In this document: positions 33,765-41,506 of the stretch, piece by piece
How the letters are laid out: each line of letters opens with the position of its first letter
How positions within the stretch are numbered: position 1 is the stretch's first letter
NCBI RefSeq assembly: GCF_900142215.1
Contig: NZ_FRAC01000020.1
Coordinates: 62,001 to 126,000, forward strand
Source of the DNA: Anaerocolumna jejuensis DSM 15929
GTDB lineage: Bacteria > Bacillota > Clostridia > Lachnospirales > Lachnospiraceae
Direction of reading: 5' to 3'
DNA: 64,000 nt
The notes under the pieces: model-generated
Seen by the model: the letters and a program-made list of their open reading frames with translations, nothing else
The model's database searches: none
Told to the model about the DNA's origin: nothing
Position numbers and translations under genes: made by a program

Positions 33765-33917
33765 ATCTATCCAATTACTCTTCTAAAACATATTGTAATT
33801 GTAACTATATTTGAGTACTTAGGTGATGATAAAAAGGTACTAACAAATGCGTATAAGCTTTTCAATGGTGATATAATTAAAGTGTCTATAGAAAATGAAA
33901 AATTTTTTGGAAGATAA
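33765..33917 (+). pseudogene. Possible 3' remnant of a lost gene
   Basis: An open stretch of 50 codons ending in TAA, without a start codon or binding site. It reads like soluble protein (FEYLGDDKKVLTNAYKLF, then GDIIKVSIENEKFFG). It is AT-rich, unlike the cassette just upstream. It could be the tail of a gene cut when the cassette arrived, or chance. Confidence 0.3.
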
Positions 33918-33952
33918 AAATTATGAGAATATAGCGAAATACGTTATCGTTC

Positions 33953-34065
33953 CAAAGATTAATACGAGCGTAATCCTAAGAAAATCAAGGCTTTTCAGGG
34001 ATTGCGCTTTTTTGTATTTTGGATTAGACAATGAGAGATAGCATAAGATTACATGAAATAACATG
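33953..34065 (+). repeat. Terminator-containing direct repeat, copy 2
   Basis: This matches copy 1 (28297-28408). Hairpin arms GCGTAATCC (33968-33976) and GGATTGCGC (33999-34007) include a G-T wobble, then six T. It is a functional-looking terminator for the ABC cassette. Confidence 0.75.
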
Positions 34066-34233
34066 AATGGCTTTGAAACAAGGTAATAAATATGATTTAG
34101 AAAATTAGTGGTAACTATGATATAATGTATGATAATAAATATCGACTAATAATTTTCACAATCGTTATCTATTACGAATTAACTATTTTCAGATAAATCG
34201 CTTATTACCATCTGGAACTGAGAGGTGTTATTA

Positions 34234-34752
34234 TTGAAATTCGAACTTAATAAAAATTTTGCACATAAGCTAGGACTAATGTTAGAATCAAGGTTGATTT
34301 GGTATAAACATTATGATTTATGGTGCGAAGAAATAATTGACCAGTATAATGAACCACCATTTTGGATAATTGAACTCGCTGCCACTAAGTATATTCCTAA
34401 TGCTGTTCGTATTGTAAATTATTATGTATACTCTGAGCCTTTTGAAAAGTTTGACACAAATAATGATTTATATGTAGCATGTTTATTTATAAGATACGAG
34501 AGAAATGAAATTTCATGGGCAACATTTTTAGGAAATGCAGGTAAATATACGGATGGTAATGACGCAAAAGTAGATTGCAGTTACTTTTACACTATGTTGA
34601 ATGATTATGAAGATACAGAATTTTCATTAAAGTTGGAGAAAGTACAAAATAAGAAAGTATATAATGAATTTTATCCTGAAATCAAAGAAATGCAACAATA
34701 TTATAATCCATTTATTTCTTATTTTAAAGATTATATAAAAAACAATAGATGA
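34234..34752 (+). CDS. Hypothetical protein, immunity-protein-like size and composition
   Basis: A 172-residue soluble protein rich in aromatic and acidic residues (many Tyr, Phe and Trp), with two long helices and a C-terminal YYNPFISYFKDYIKN. No family was recognised. Composition and length resemble immunity proteins of polymorphic-toxin systems, but no toxin gene lies beside it. Start TTG 34234 is preferred because AGAGG lies 8 bases upstream; GTG 34225 overlaps that site. It is AT-rich and lies just after the cassette's right repeat. Confidence 0.6.
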   Translation: MKFELNKNFAHKLGLMLESRLIWYKHYDLWCEEIIDQYNEPPFWIIELAATKYIPNAVRIVNYYVYSEPFEKFDTNNDLYVACLFIRYERNEISWATFLGNAGKYTDGNDAKVDCSYFYTMLNDYEDTEFSLKLEKVQNKKVYNEFYPEIKEMQQYYNPFISYFKDYIKNNR

Positions 34753-34875
34753 GAAATAATATTGGCGGAATCGTAAGGTTATGTATCATAAGGGGTGGAG
34801 GTCTGGAAAGCTGGGTATCCCGGCGCTGCCTCAGGCCTATAAATCCCGAAAAAAAGACACTATGGGAGAAATTAA

Positions 34876-35526
34876 ATGGGAGTGAAGAGATTATTAATTT
34901 TATCTTTAGCTATTTTATTGTTATGTGGGTGCAGTAAAAAAGAAATTAGTACAAATCAAAAAGAAGTCACCAAAGATTTTACTTTTAGAAATGATATTTT
35001 ATTTGATACCCATACAAACGATTATATATACATTAAGGGAAAAGACATTACCCTGGATGGGAGTAATGCTTATATGGAAGCCGATATTAATAAGGATGAA
35101 ATAAATGAAAAGTTTACTATAAGGCTTGGGAATCCAAAGGGCACGGAAATAATGTATTATAATGAGAAGACATGCGTTAATCTGCTTGATTTAATTGTAA
35201 ATGACCCATTAAAAAATAGCAGTGCATTTGATGATAGGGAAGAACCTAATGAGGATTATTATTTTCAATTAAGTTGTTATGATTTAGATCATGATGGCGT
35301 AAAAGAAATTATTCTTTCTCTTGGGGATATGAGTGCGGATGAAACAAGCTTAATTTATCGTGTATCTGACTTTGATGATATCCCTGTCATTTATGTTGGT
35401 GCAGCGTACGGACTGAAAAACATGTATATTTCTCCCGAAAATCATATATATGCGCCTTATGGTACTGCGGGATTACTTAATGATTATATTTATAAAGATG
35501 ATAAATTATATGAGGCAGTTGATTAG
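34876..35526 (+). CDS. Hypothetical lipoprotein
   Basis: A 216-residue protein. A lipoprotein signal peptide (MGVKRLLILSLAILLLCGC) has its lipobox cysteine at residue 19, followed by a polar linker and a globular domain containing YFQLSCYDLDHDGVKEIILSLGD, an acidic segment resembling repeat-type calcium loops (D-L-D-H-D-G). It is predicted to be anchored on the outer face of the membrane. Function is unknown. A weak GGGAG site precedes ATG 34876. It lies 123 bases after the preceding orphan gene and may be co-transcribed with it. Confidence 0.78.
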   Translation: MGVKRLLILSLAILLLCGCSKKEISTNQKEVTKDFTFRNDILFDTHTNDYIYIKGKDITLDGSNAYMEADINKDEINEKFTIRLGNPKGTEIMYYNEKTCVNLLDLIVNDPLKNSSAFDDREEPNEDYYFQLSCYDLDHDGVKEIILSLGDMSADETSLIYRVSDFDDIPVIYVGAAYGLKNMYISPENHIYAPYGTAGLLNDYIYKDDKLYEAVD

Positions 35527-35545
35527 TTATTTAGAGAGCAGCATT

Positions 35546-35572
35546 AAAAACCCGGAGGTTATTCCTCCGGGA
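35546..35572 (-). terminator. Terminator of the dinB operon
   Basis: Stem CCCGGAGG/CCTCCGGG (35551-35558/35564-35571), 5-base loop. On the minus strand it is followed by TTTTT, so it best serves the minus-strand genes; it may also stop the lipoprotein transcript. Confidence 0.82.
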
Positions 35573-35577
35573 TAATA

Positions 35578-35892
35578 TTATAAAAAAGTCATTATCCATT
35601 TACATTCGTCTTGGAAAAATATGAGCTTAACCTCATGCTGGATATTGTTTATAACAATATTGCAGAGATATTCTAATGAAGGAATTCCTGAGTATTTCTT
35701 TTGTTCCATATACTTCACGAAAATTTCTTTAACAGTCTGGATTTCATCATTGTCATCCTTAAATTTTATCATGTAAGGTGTTGGCTTTCCTTGACTTGTA
35801 AACCAACAGGCGCAGGCAATTTCTTTTTGTATTCCACGGATTTTCCCAGCTTCGGTGCCTTGCGTATTAATACCAATTCCAAATGCAGACAT
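35578..35892 (-). CDS. Small hypothetical protein downstream of dinB
   Basis: A 104-residue soluble protein. It begins MSAFGIGINTQGTEAGKI, has a basic centre (TSQGKPTPYMIKFKDDNDEI), and ends in hydrophobic beta-like segments (EVKLIFFQDECKWIMTFL). AAAGGA precedes the start by 9 bases. It starts 13 bases after dinB and so should share its SOS control. No family was recognised; it is not a YolD-like protein. Confidence 0.68.
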   Translation of the reverse strand: MSAFGIGINTQGTEAGKIRGIQKEIACACWFTSQGKPTPYMIKFKDDNDEIQTVKEIFVKYMEQKKYSGIPSLEYLCNIVINNIQHEVKLIFFQDECKWIMTFL

Positions 35893-35905
35893 AAAGACAT
35901 TCCTT

Positions 35906-37174
35906 TCATGAGTTTTCTATTTTAAGCTTTGAATAATCTACGGTTCTTTTTTCTCGGGAAATCCCGCCGGACATATGGTCAATTGGACCTCCCAGGAATA
36001 CCGCACGTTTTATGGAATCTATTCCGTATTTTCCGCGTATGGCATCCACCATTAAATCAGCATATTCTAATTTCTCATAATCTTCCGTATCAAACATGTT
36101 AATCTGTCTGGTAAAATCATAATCCGTTAACCGGCTGGTGTGTATACCAAGATGTCTAATAGGTACTCCGTTCCAGGCTTCATTGAAAAGCTTGCATGCT
36201 ATTTTGTGAATTTCTTTCGTTATATTAGTAGCACTCATCAAGACCATTTGATGGGACATGTAATTAAATACATAATCCTTTATTCCGATGGAAATAACCT
36301 CTGCTTTAACATTGGCTTTCCGCAATCTGGCCGTTACTGTTTCAGCAAGAGCTAAAAGGACAATATATGCATCTTTTTTATCTGTAACATCGTACGGGAT
36401 GGTAGTGCTGTTTCCATAGCCCTTTTGTGGGGGAGCTTCAGATGCGACGGAAGAAAAGTCGTATCCATTAGCAAAGCCCCATACAACCTCTCCATGCTTT
36501 TTCATGTGAGCCCTTAATATATCAGGGTCTGTGTTTGCCAATTCCCCGATGGTATGGATTCCCAGGGAAAAAAGCTTTTTGGCAGTGGCACGGCCTACAA
36601 AAAATAATTCACTGACAGGCAGAGGCCACATTTTATCTTTTATTTCATGGGGATATAATGTATGCACCAGATCGGGTTTTTTGAAGTCTCCGGCCATTTT
36701 TGCGAGGAGTTTATTAGATGAAACTCCAATGTTTACGGTGAATCCAAGCTCGCGATGTATCCTGTCTTTTATCATATTAGCTACTGTAACAGGTTCACCC
36801 CATAGACATTTCGTCCCAGTCATATCCATAAAGGCTTCATCGATGGAATATTGTTCTACATCAGGGGTATATTCTCTCAGTATTTTCATAAAAGCAGCGG
36901 AAGAGCGCTCATAAAGTCCATAATTTGGAGGCACCAGGATTAGCTCCGGACATTTCTGCTTTGCTTCCAATATGCTTTCACCAGTGTGTATGCCAAATTT
37001 TTTGGCTGGTATTGATTTTGCGAGAATAATCCCATGCCGCATGGCTTCATCCCCTCCGACAGCAGAAATTTGGTCACGTAAATCTACGGTACCTCCTAGA
37101 TGTTTAATCCGATATACTGCCTCCCAACTTAGAAATGCAGAATTGACATCAATATGAAATATTGTTTTCTCCAT
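35906..37174 (-). CDS. dinB: DNA polymerase IV / Y-family translesion polymerase
   Basis: A 422-residue Y-family polymerase. Catalytic acids: D9 (FHIDVNSAF) and D112-E113 (YSIDEAFMD). A helix-hairpin-helix region (ELFFVGRATAKKLFSLGIHTIGELA) and a little-finger domain follow. The length and the DVNSAFLSWEAV start put it in the Firmicute UvrX/DinB-like branch. It is error-prone synthesis across damaged DNA. Two LexA boxes overlap its promoter (37198-37244), direct evidence for SOS control. The 104-residue gene downstream is in the same operon. Confidence 0.95.
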   Translation of the reverse strand: MEKTIFHIDVNSAFLSWEAVYRIKHLGGTVDLRDQISAVGGDEAMRHGIILAKSIPAKKFGIHTGESILEAKQKCPELILVPPNYGLYERSSAAFMKILREYTPDVEQYSIDEAFMDMTGTKCLWGEPVTVANMIKDRIHRELGFTVNIGVSSNKLLAKMAGDFKKPDLVHTLYPHEIKDKMWPLPVSELFFVGRATAKKLFSLGIHTIGELANTDPDILRAHMKKHGEVVWGFANGYDFSSVASEAPPQKGYGNSTTIPYDVTDKKDAYIVLLALAETVTARLRKANVKAEVISIGIKDYVFNYMSHQMVLMSATNITKEIHKIACKLFNEAWNGVPIRHLGIHTSRLTDYDFTRQINMFDTEDYEKLEYADLMVDAIRGKYGIDSIKRAVFLGGPIDHMSGGISREKRTVDYSKLKIENS

Positions 37175-37197
37175 TTTACTACCTCACACAAACAATG

Positions 37198-37244
37198 AGA
37201 ACATGCGTTTGTATAAGTATAGCAAACACATGTTCGAAAGTAAA
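37198..37244 (-). promoter_or_regulatory. SOS promoter of dinB with two LexA boxes
   Basis: On the minus strand: TTTACT (complement of 37239-37244), 16 bp, TATACT (complement of 37217-37222). The spacer contains CGAACATGTGTTTG (complement of 37223-37236), a full match to the Gram-positive LexA/DinR box CGAACRNRYGTTYG. A second box at 37198-37211 (AGAACATGCGTTTG, one mismatch) covers the start-site region. LexA bound at both should shut the promoter until DNA damage. Confidence 0.88.
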
Positions 37245-37467
37245 CAGGTAATATATGTATATGGTAGTATGTTAGTATATATGTTGTTGGTTTCGAACTC
37301 AAGATTGATATGTTTAGATTTTTAGTGGCACTAAGAAATTCTTCATAAAATATGTTAGCTTGATGGAATAGCCCTCTGCATAACAATCCTTTGGTTGCAT
37401 AAAGTGATTATTGGACTTATAATCATCAAGAGAGTTTAATCAGATATCAGGTAAGAGGATATAAAAT

Positions 37468-37519
37468 AAGCACAATTTGTAAGAACAGGCTGTTCTGGGA
37501 ATTGCGCTATTTTTGTGTC
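37468..37519 (+). repeat. Weak third copy of the terminator repeat
   Basis: It shares the pattern AGCACAATT...GGGAATTGCGCTATTTTTGTGT with the terminator repeats at 28297 and 33953. The stem AGCACAATT/AATTGCGCT keeps most pairs, followed by a T-run. It may stop leftward-opposed read-in ahead of the GNAT gene. Confidence 0.45.
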
Positions 37520-37545
37520 ACTTCGTTTGGAGGGAGATAGCAGCA

Positions 37546-38007
37546 ATGAATATTAAAATTAGTAAGGGAGAAAGCAGGCACTTGGAGGATTGCGTCCTGG
37601 CACTCATACATTCTGAGCTGGGAAATGTGTATTTTTCGGATGAAGAAAAGGCTGTTCAAGCAATAAAGGAAGGTATTTCAAAAGAAGAAATTTATGTGGC
37701 AGAAAATGATAAATCCATTTGCTTGGGCTTTATCTGGATAATGCCGAAGGGGGCGTTCCATAGTTTTCCCTATTTACATATAATAGCGGTAAAAGAACAG
37801 TACCGCGGTATGGGCATAGGAAAGCAATTACTGCACTATTTTGAAGAAGCAGCAGGGGAGAACTCTAAGCTATTTCTGGTAGTGGCTGATTTCAATCCCA
37901 AAGCAAAAGAATTGTACAAGAGTGCCGGATATGTTGAAATCGGCCTTATCCCGGATTTATATAAAAAAGGGGTAAATGAATGTTTAATGATGAAGGTCCT
38001 GAATTAA
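37546..38007 (+). CDS. GNAT family N-acetyltransferase
   Basis: A 153-residue acetyltransferase: strand IYVAENDKSICLGFIWIM, then the acetyl-CoA-binding V-K-E-Q-Y-R-G-M-G-I-G-K-Q-L-L stretch (Q/RxxGxG/A motif) near residue 90, and C-terminal NPKAKELYKSAGYVEIG. The acceptor substrate is unknown. ATG 37546 follows GGAGGGAG. A decayed copy of this gene lies at 39250-39428, so the intact gene is one product of a local duplication. Confidence 0.88.
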   Translation: MNIKISKGESRHLEDCVLALIHSELGNVYFSDEEKAVQAIKEGISKEEIYVAENDKSICLGFIWIMPKGAFHSFPYLHIIAVKEQYRGMGIGKQLLHYFEEAAGENSKLFLVVADFNPKAKELYKSAGYVEIGLIPDLYKKGVNECLMMKVLN

Positions 38008-38060
38008 CATCTTACATAAGACCGAAGGAGTTTTCAGCGAAAGCATAGTGAAATGAGTAA

Positions 38061-38106
38061 AACATGGCAAAGAGGTGCAGCATGCACCTCCTGCCATGTT
38101 TTATTT
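38061..38106 (+). terminator. Terminator after the GNAT gene
   Basis: AAACATGGCA (38061-38070) pairs with TGCCATGTTT (38093-38102), with inner stem GAGGTGC/GCACCTC (38073-38079/38085-38091), then TTTATT. Confidence 0.85.
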
Positions 38107-38109
38107 ATT

Positions 38110-38316
38110 GTTTTCATGCTCCTTTTTTGCCTGAAATAAATTAAAATATTGAACTATTCCGGCTGCAAGGAAGAGTGCTGTAAAAATAAGTAATACAAGA
38201 AAGATTATCCTGGTATAAATATTGCATACAAGCAATAATAAGCAGAGGAACAGAATAAAACCTCCTAATGTAAACAGGGCCTTTTTGGTGGAAACAAGAA
38301 CAGGGAATATAAGCAG
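38110..38316 (-). pseudogene. Decayed copy of the XRE membrane regulator gene
   Basis: Nucleotide similarity to the intact gene at 39589-40632 is obvious. 38117-38190 matches its 3' end (shared CTATTCCGGCTGCAAGGAAG) and 38200-38305 matches an internal part near 40130-40228 (shared GCAATAATAAGC and CAGGGCCTTTTT). About 440 bases between these parts and the whole HTH-coding 5' end are missing. No intact frame remains. Confidence 0.85.
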
Positions 38317-38344
38317 TCACTTATATCATCACCTCTTTAAGAAA

Positions 38345-39211
38345 TTATTCTAATATAAATATTGATATACCGACCAATCCAGGCCCCACATGTACACCTA
38401 ATACAGGACTGATTTGTCCCCTTATAGTAACAATGCAATTAGGAATTAGCTGTTCCAAACGTTCTTTAATTTTCTCTAAACCCAATACCTTTCCGCTGCA
38501 CATTATTGTAATCTCGGCTTTTTTTCCTCTTACTGCAAATTCCTCTGCTAAATTAATCGCTTTTTCAATGCATTTTTTCCTTCCCCTCTCTTTTCCCGCA
38601 ATTATATAGGTTCCTTCCTCATCACAAGTTATAATAGGCTTAAGGTTAAGCACAGATCCTGCCAATGAAGCTGCACGGCCGATTCTGCCGCCTTTATAAA
38701 GAAATTCCAAAGTTTCAACACAGAAGAATAGTCTTGATTTACCATATGCTGATTTAAGCAATTGTACGGTATCTTCATAATTTTTTCCTGCATCTATATG
38801 TTTTGCTGTAAAAATTGCATACATACCACTTCCAATAGCAATATTTTTTGTATCAAAAGTAAAAGTCAGGATTCCTTTTTCTTTATATTCTTCACTTACT
38901 AACCGTACTAAATTCAAGGTTCCGCTAAGATTTCTTGATATATGTATTGCAATAATTTTACTGTAACCATCTTCATATATCTTTTCAAAGGTATCAGCTG
39001 TCTCCTGATAACTCGGTAAGGATGTTTTCGGAATTTCAAACTCTAATTTTTCATATACCTCTTCCGGTGTGATATCGATACGGTCTTTGTAAAGTGTGTT
39101 ATTATAGTTTATATACAGCGGCAGAACATAGATGGGGTATTTTTCCTGATATTCTATCGGTACATCACAACCTGAATCAACTAAAATCGCAAAATCTGTT
39201 TTATTTTTCAT
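38345..39211 (-). CDS. DegV family protein (fatty-acid binding)
   Basis: A 288-residue protein of the DegV/FakB fold: N-terminal FAILVDSGCDVP, LPLYINYN, the TSLPSYQETADTFEKIYEDG segment carrying the Thr-Ser of the fatty-acid site, and the FLYKGGRIGRAASL motif. DegV/FakB proteins carry fatty acids for phosphorylation by FakA; no fakA gene is nearby. ATG 39211 follows AAAGGA by 6 bases; the frame from 39232 would include that site. It sits between the two halves of a duplicated GNAT/XRE unit. Confidence 0.9.
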   Translation of the reverse strand: MKNKTDFAILVDSGCDVPIEYQEKYPIYVLPLYINYNNTLYKDRIDITPEEVYEKLEFEIPKTSLPSYQETADTFEKIYEDGYSKIIAIHISRNLSGTLNLVRLVSEEYKEKGILTFTFDTKNIAIGSGMYAIFTAKHIDAGKNYEDTVQLLKSAYGKSRLFFCVETLEFLYKGGRIGRAASLAGSVLNLKPIITCDEEGTYIIAGKERGRKKCIEKAINLAEEFAVRGKKAEITIMCSGKVLGLEKIKERLEQLIPNCIVTIRGQISPVLGVHVGPGLVGISIFILE

Positions 39212-39249
39212 AGTAGTTCCTTTCAAAAACATTCAAATCAATTAGAGCG

Positions 39250-39428
39250 TGTTACGGCACTCATACATTCTGAGTTGGGAAAAGTGTGCTTTTTTAAAGA
39301 AGAAAGGGCTGTTCAAGCGCAGTATGGGCATAGGGAAACAATACTGCACTATTTTGAAGAAGCAGCAAGGAAGCACTCAAAGCTATTTTTTATTGTGGCT
39401 GATTTCAATCCCAAAGCAAAAGAGATGG
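39250..39428 (+). pseudogene. Decayed copy of the GNAT acetyltransferase gene
   Basis: Clear nucleotide match to 37597-37915 of the intact gene: shared GGCACTCATACATTCTGAG and GCACTATTTTGAAGAAGCAG, plus GGCTGATTTCAATCCCAAAG. About 145 bases, corresponding to 37662-37806, are deleted, which removes the central strands and the first part of the acetyl-CoA site. The 5' end with its start codon is also lost, and the fragment ends at AAAGCAAAAGAGATGGCAGG. Confidence 0.88.
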
Positions 39429-39588
39429 CAGGATCAGTGTCAGGGCCTTTATTATGAAGCAGTTCATATAAGGGCATATCATTAACCTTTGTTACTATTT
39501 AGAGAATTAATACCTTATATAATACAGAAGGAGTACATATGGCCATAAAACCTAAAAATTCTAATACTCCTGAAGAAATTATATTACT

Positions 39589-40632
39589 TTATTTTTCAGT
39601 TTCCTTCTTAACCTGAAATAAATTAAGACATTGGGCTATTCCGGCTGCAAGGAAGAGAACTGCAAAAATAAGCAATAAAAGAAAGACTATTATATTTATG
39701 TTGCCATTTATCGTAACATCATTCCAATTGGTAAAATCATATTGAAAATCCGGACTGCTGCCATCCTTTAATATGAAGTGCATAAATCCCTGAAAAGTAT
39801 AATCAAAGGCAGAGACTAGAGCAAAGCAGCCGGCAGTTTTGAAAAATATGTTTATCCTGGCATACCGGATAAGCAGCATAATGCTCCAGGGAAGCAGCAG
39901 AGAAAAACCGGCTATTGGCAGACCATGGCTGAAAAACCAGCTGCCCTTGGTATAGAGGCTGCACAGGAAAATCAATAGTATTAACAGCAACGATTCTGTG
40001 GTAAAATACAGCAATGCCTTCTTATCTGAAAACACAGAGGGAAGATATATGTTATGCAAAATAAAAGGCAGGAATACCAGTGAAAGGCCAAATATAACAG
40101 AAACAAAGGATATAATAAACCAGTCACCCCCGGTATAGATATTGCATATAAGCAATAATAAGCTGAGGGACAAAGTAAAACTTCCTAATGTAAGCAGGGC
40201 CTTTTTCGTGGGAACAAGAACAGGAACCAGAGTAAGGGATATTGCTGTAAGCTCTGAAGCCATTACGATAAAAAACCAGGACAGCTTATGCTGAACGGCC
40301 AGATTACAGATAAAGCAGGTTACCAGGGATATACCATATAAGAATATCAGGATATTTTTATAGGTATTGACCATTCGGATGTACTTATTTGCCAGCCTCT
40401 CAGAATTTCTGCTTTGAACATCATCACTGGCAGTCAGCAGCTCATGCTCACTTATATTAAGAATTTCGCAGATGTCACGAATTAAAGCAATATCAGGATA
40501 AGAGATTCCCCTTTCCCATTTTGATACGGCTGATTCTGTTACAAATAGTTTTTCTGCAAATTCTCTTTGGGTCAATCCAACTTCTTTTCTTCTTTTGGTA
40601 ATGTAGTCTCCAAATGATTTTTTGTCTTCCAT
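39589..40632 (-). CDS. XRE-family regulator with C-terminal membrane domain
   Basis: A 347-residue protein. The N-terminal HTH-XRE (about 5-62) has KRRKEVGLTQREFAEKLFVTESAVSKWERG and the DICEILNISEHELLT tail. From about residue 90 there are eight or so hydrophobic helices, so it is membrane-anchored. Such regulators can sense envelope state, but the target is unknown. GGAGG precedes the start. A truncated second copy lies at 38110-38316. The next gene upstream on the same strand encodes a SdpI-like membrane protein. Confidence 0.88.
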   Translation of the reverse strand: MEDKKSFGDYITKRRKEVGLTQREFAEKLFVTESAVSKWERGISYPDIALIRDICEILNISEHELLTASDDVQSRNSERLANKYIRMVNTYKNILIFLYGISLVTCFICNLAVQHKLSWFFIVMASELTAISLTLVPVLVPTKKALLTLGSFTLSLSLLLLICNIYTGGDWFIISFVSVIFGLSLVFLPFILHNIYLPSVFSDKKALLYFTTESLLLILLIFLCSLYTKGSWFFSHGLPIAGFSLLLPWSIMLLIRYARINIFFKTAGCFALVSAFDYTFQGFMHFILKDGSSPDFQYDFTNWNDVTINGNINIIVFLLLLIFAVLFLAAGIAQCLNLFQVKKETEK

Positions 40633-40761
40633 TACTTACCTCCATACTGTTTGTTAGTATTAAAATATCCTATTCTTCCAGATAGGTCAATAAAAATGAG
40701 GTATATTAGGACTCGACTGTTAAGCCAGTTGCGATAAAATGGGCTTTTCAGAGGTGTTGTG

Positions 40762-41118
40762 CTATTTTTTCATTCTAAGCCGTAGTTCAATTATAATAAT
40801 ACCTATTGCAGTACCTGCAATCAGTAAAATGATATTGATGTAAAAAATCTGCTCAGTCAGGATGATTTTCTTTGGTATTAAAACTTTATGTTCCAATACA
40901 AGAGCAGTAAGTTCCATAATCAAAATCCCAATAGAGTAATAACCGAATGTCCGGTTGGCAAAATTCCAATTCTCCGGAGACTCCATGGAACGCTTTGTCC
41001 TGTAACCGGCTCCGCTGTTGCGGTTATCCCCCTTAGAATTGGCCATCGAAATACATACAATACTCATAAGTAAAGGAATGGCTATGAACAACCAAACATT
41101 TATAATGATATTATCCAT
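40762..41118 (-). CDS. SdpI-like membrane protein
   Basis: A 118-residue protein with three hydrophobic helices (about 5-24, 58-76 and 88-110). Between helices 1 and 2 is the family signature GYRTKRSMESPENWNFANRTFG. SdpI of Bacillus is an immunity protein against the SdpC toxin and also a signal-receiving membrane protein; this shorter protein has only the C-terminal SdpI-type unit. AGGAGG precedes the ATG. The XRE membrane regulator lies downstream. No toxin gene was found. Confidence 0.82.
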   Translation of the reverse strand: MDNIIINVWLFIAIPLLMSIVCISMANSKGDNRNSGAGYRTKRSMESPENWNFANRTFGYYSIGILIMELTALVLEHKVLIPKKIILTEQIFYINIILLIAGTAIGIIIIELRLRMKK

Positions 41119-41140
41119 AATGAACTCCTCCTTAAATGTT

Positions 41141-41172
41141 TAGTGTGAACTATTGAAAAGAATAATTCATAC
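41141..41172. repeat. Family A hairpin repeat
   Basis: TAGTGTGAACTATT (41141-41154), loop GAAAAG, AATAATTCATAC (41161-41172). The stem has one wobble and one mismatch. It matches the hairpins at 398-429 and 43183-43213 in arm sequence and loop. Confidence 0.72.
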
Positions 41173-41369
41173 AAGTGCCTGTGAAATCCTCGGCCCAATC
41201 TTGCGGTGTGCCGGGAAGGCATGGCTGTATGAAGATTAACTGAATTCATTATATATCAAAGGCTGATTTATTACTATAGAAGGCTAAATAAGAAAATGAT
41301 ATAGTGTGATATTGTGCTTTATAGTATAATATTTACGATGGAAATTCAAAAACGTAAATATAAAGCTTT

Positions 41370-41470
41370 CATGCTAAAATAGAAATACAAAAATAAAAAT
41401 ACAAAATAGAAATCCAAAAATACAAAAAAAGAAATGCAGAAATAAAAATACAGAAAGAAAAAAACCTGAA
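41370..41470 (+). repeat. Degenerate A-rich short tandem repeats
   Basis: About ten imperfect repeats of an AAATACAAAAATA-like or GAAATACAAAAATA-like unit, over 70% A on one strand. The purine/A-rich strand is the coding strand of the next gene. It could be a curved-DNA UP-element-like tract or a replication-slippage product. Confidence 0.65.
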
Positions 41471-41506
41471 AGAAAACTGAATTAACTTTTATATAGGAGG
41501 CAAATT

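Larger units (their letters stand above)
33742..34233. other. Right edge of the cassette
   Basis: 492 bases: a short coding-like remnant (33765-33917), repeat copy 2 with its terminator (33953-34065) and AT-rich sequence leading to the next gene. No complete gene was found. Confidence 0.55.
37175..37545. other. Divergent intergenic region, dinB and GNAT gene
   Basis: 371 bases: the dinB SOS promoter near 37200-37245, AT-rich sequence without a gene, and a weak third copy of the terminator repeat (37468-37519) just before the GNAT gene. Confidence 0.6.
41119..41506. other. Intergenic region with a family A hairpin and an A-rich array
   Basis: 388 bases without a gene: a family A hairpin (41141-41172), then AT-rich sequence and a degenerate A-rich repeat tract (about 41370-41470) before the double-GNAT gene. 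Confidence 0.6.

Noticed and set aside
34749..34937. A 62-codon plus-strand frame overlapping the lipoprotein start
   Set aside because: It has no binding site and overlaps the signal-peptide region of a well-supported lipoprotein gene by about 60 bases. It is probably chance.
41370..41470. Possible CRISPR-like array
   Set aside because: Units are short, A-rich and degenerate with no spacer structure and no cas genes in the window.
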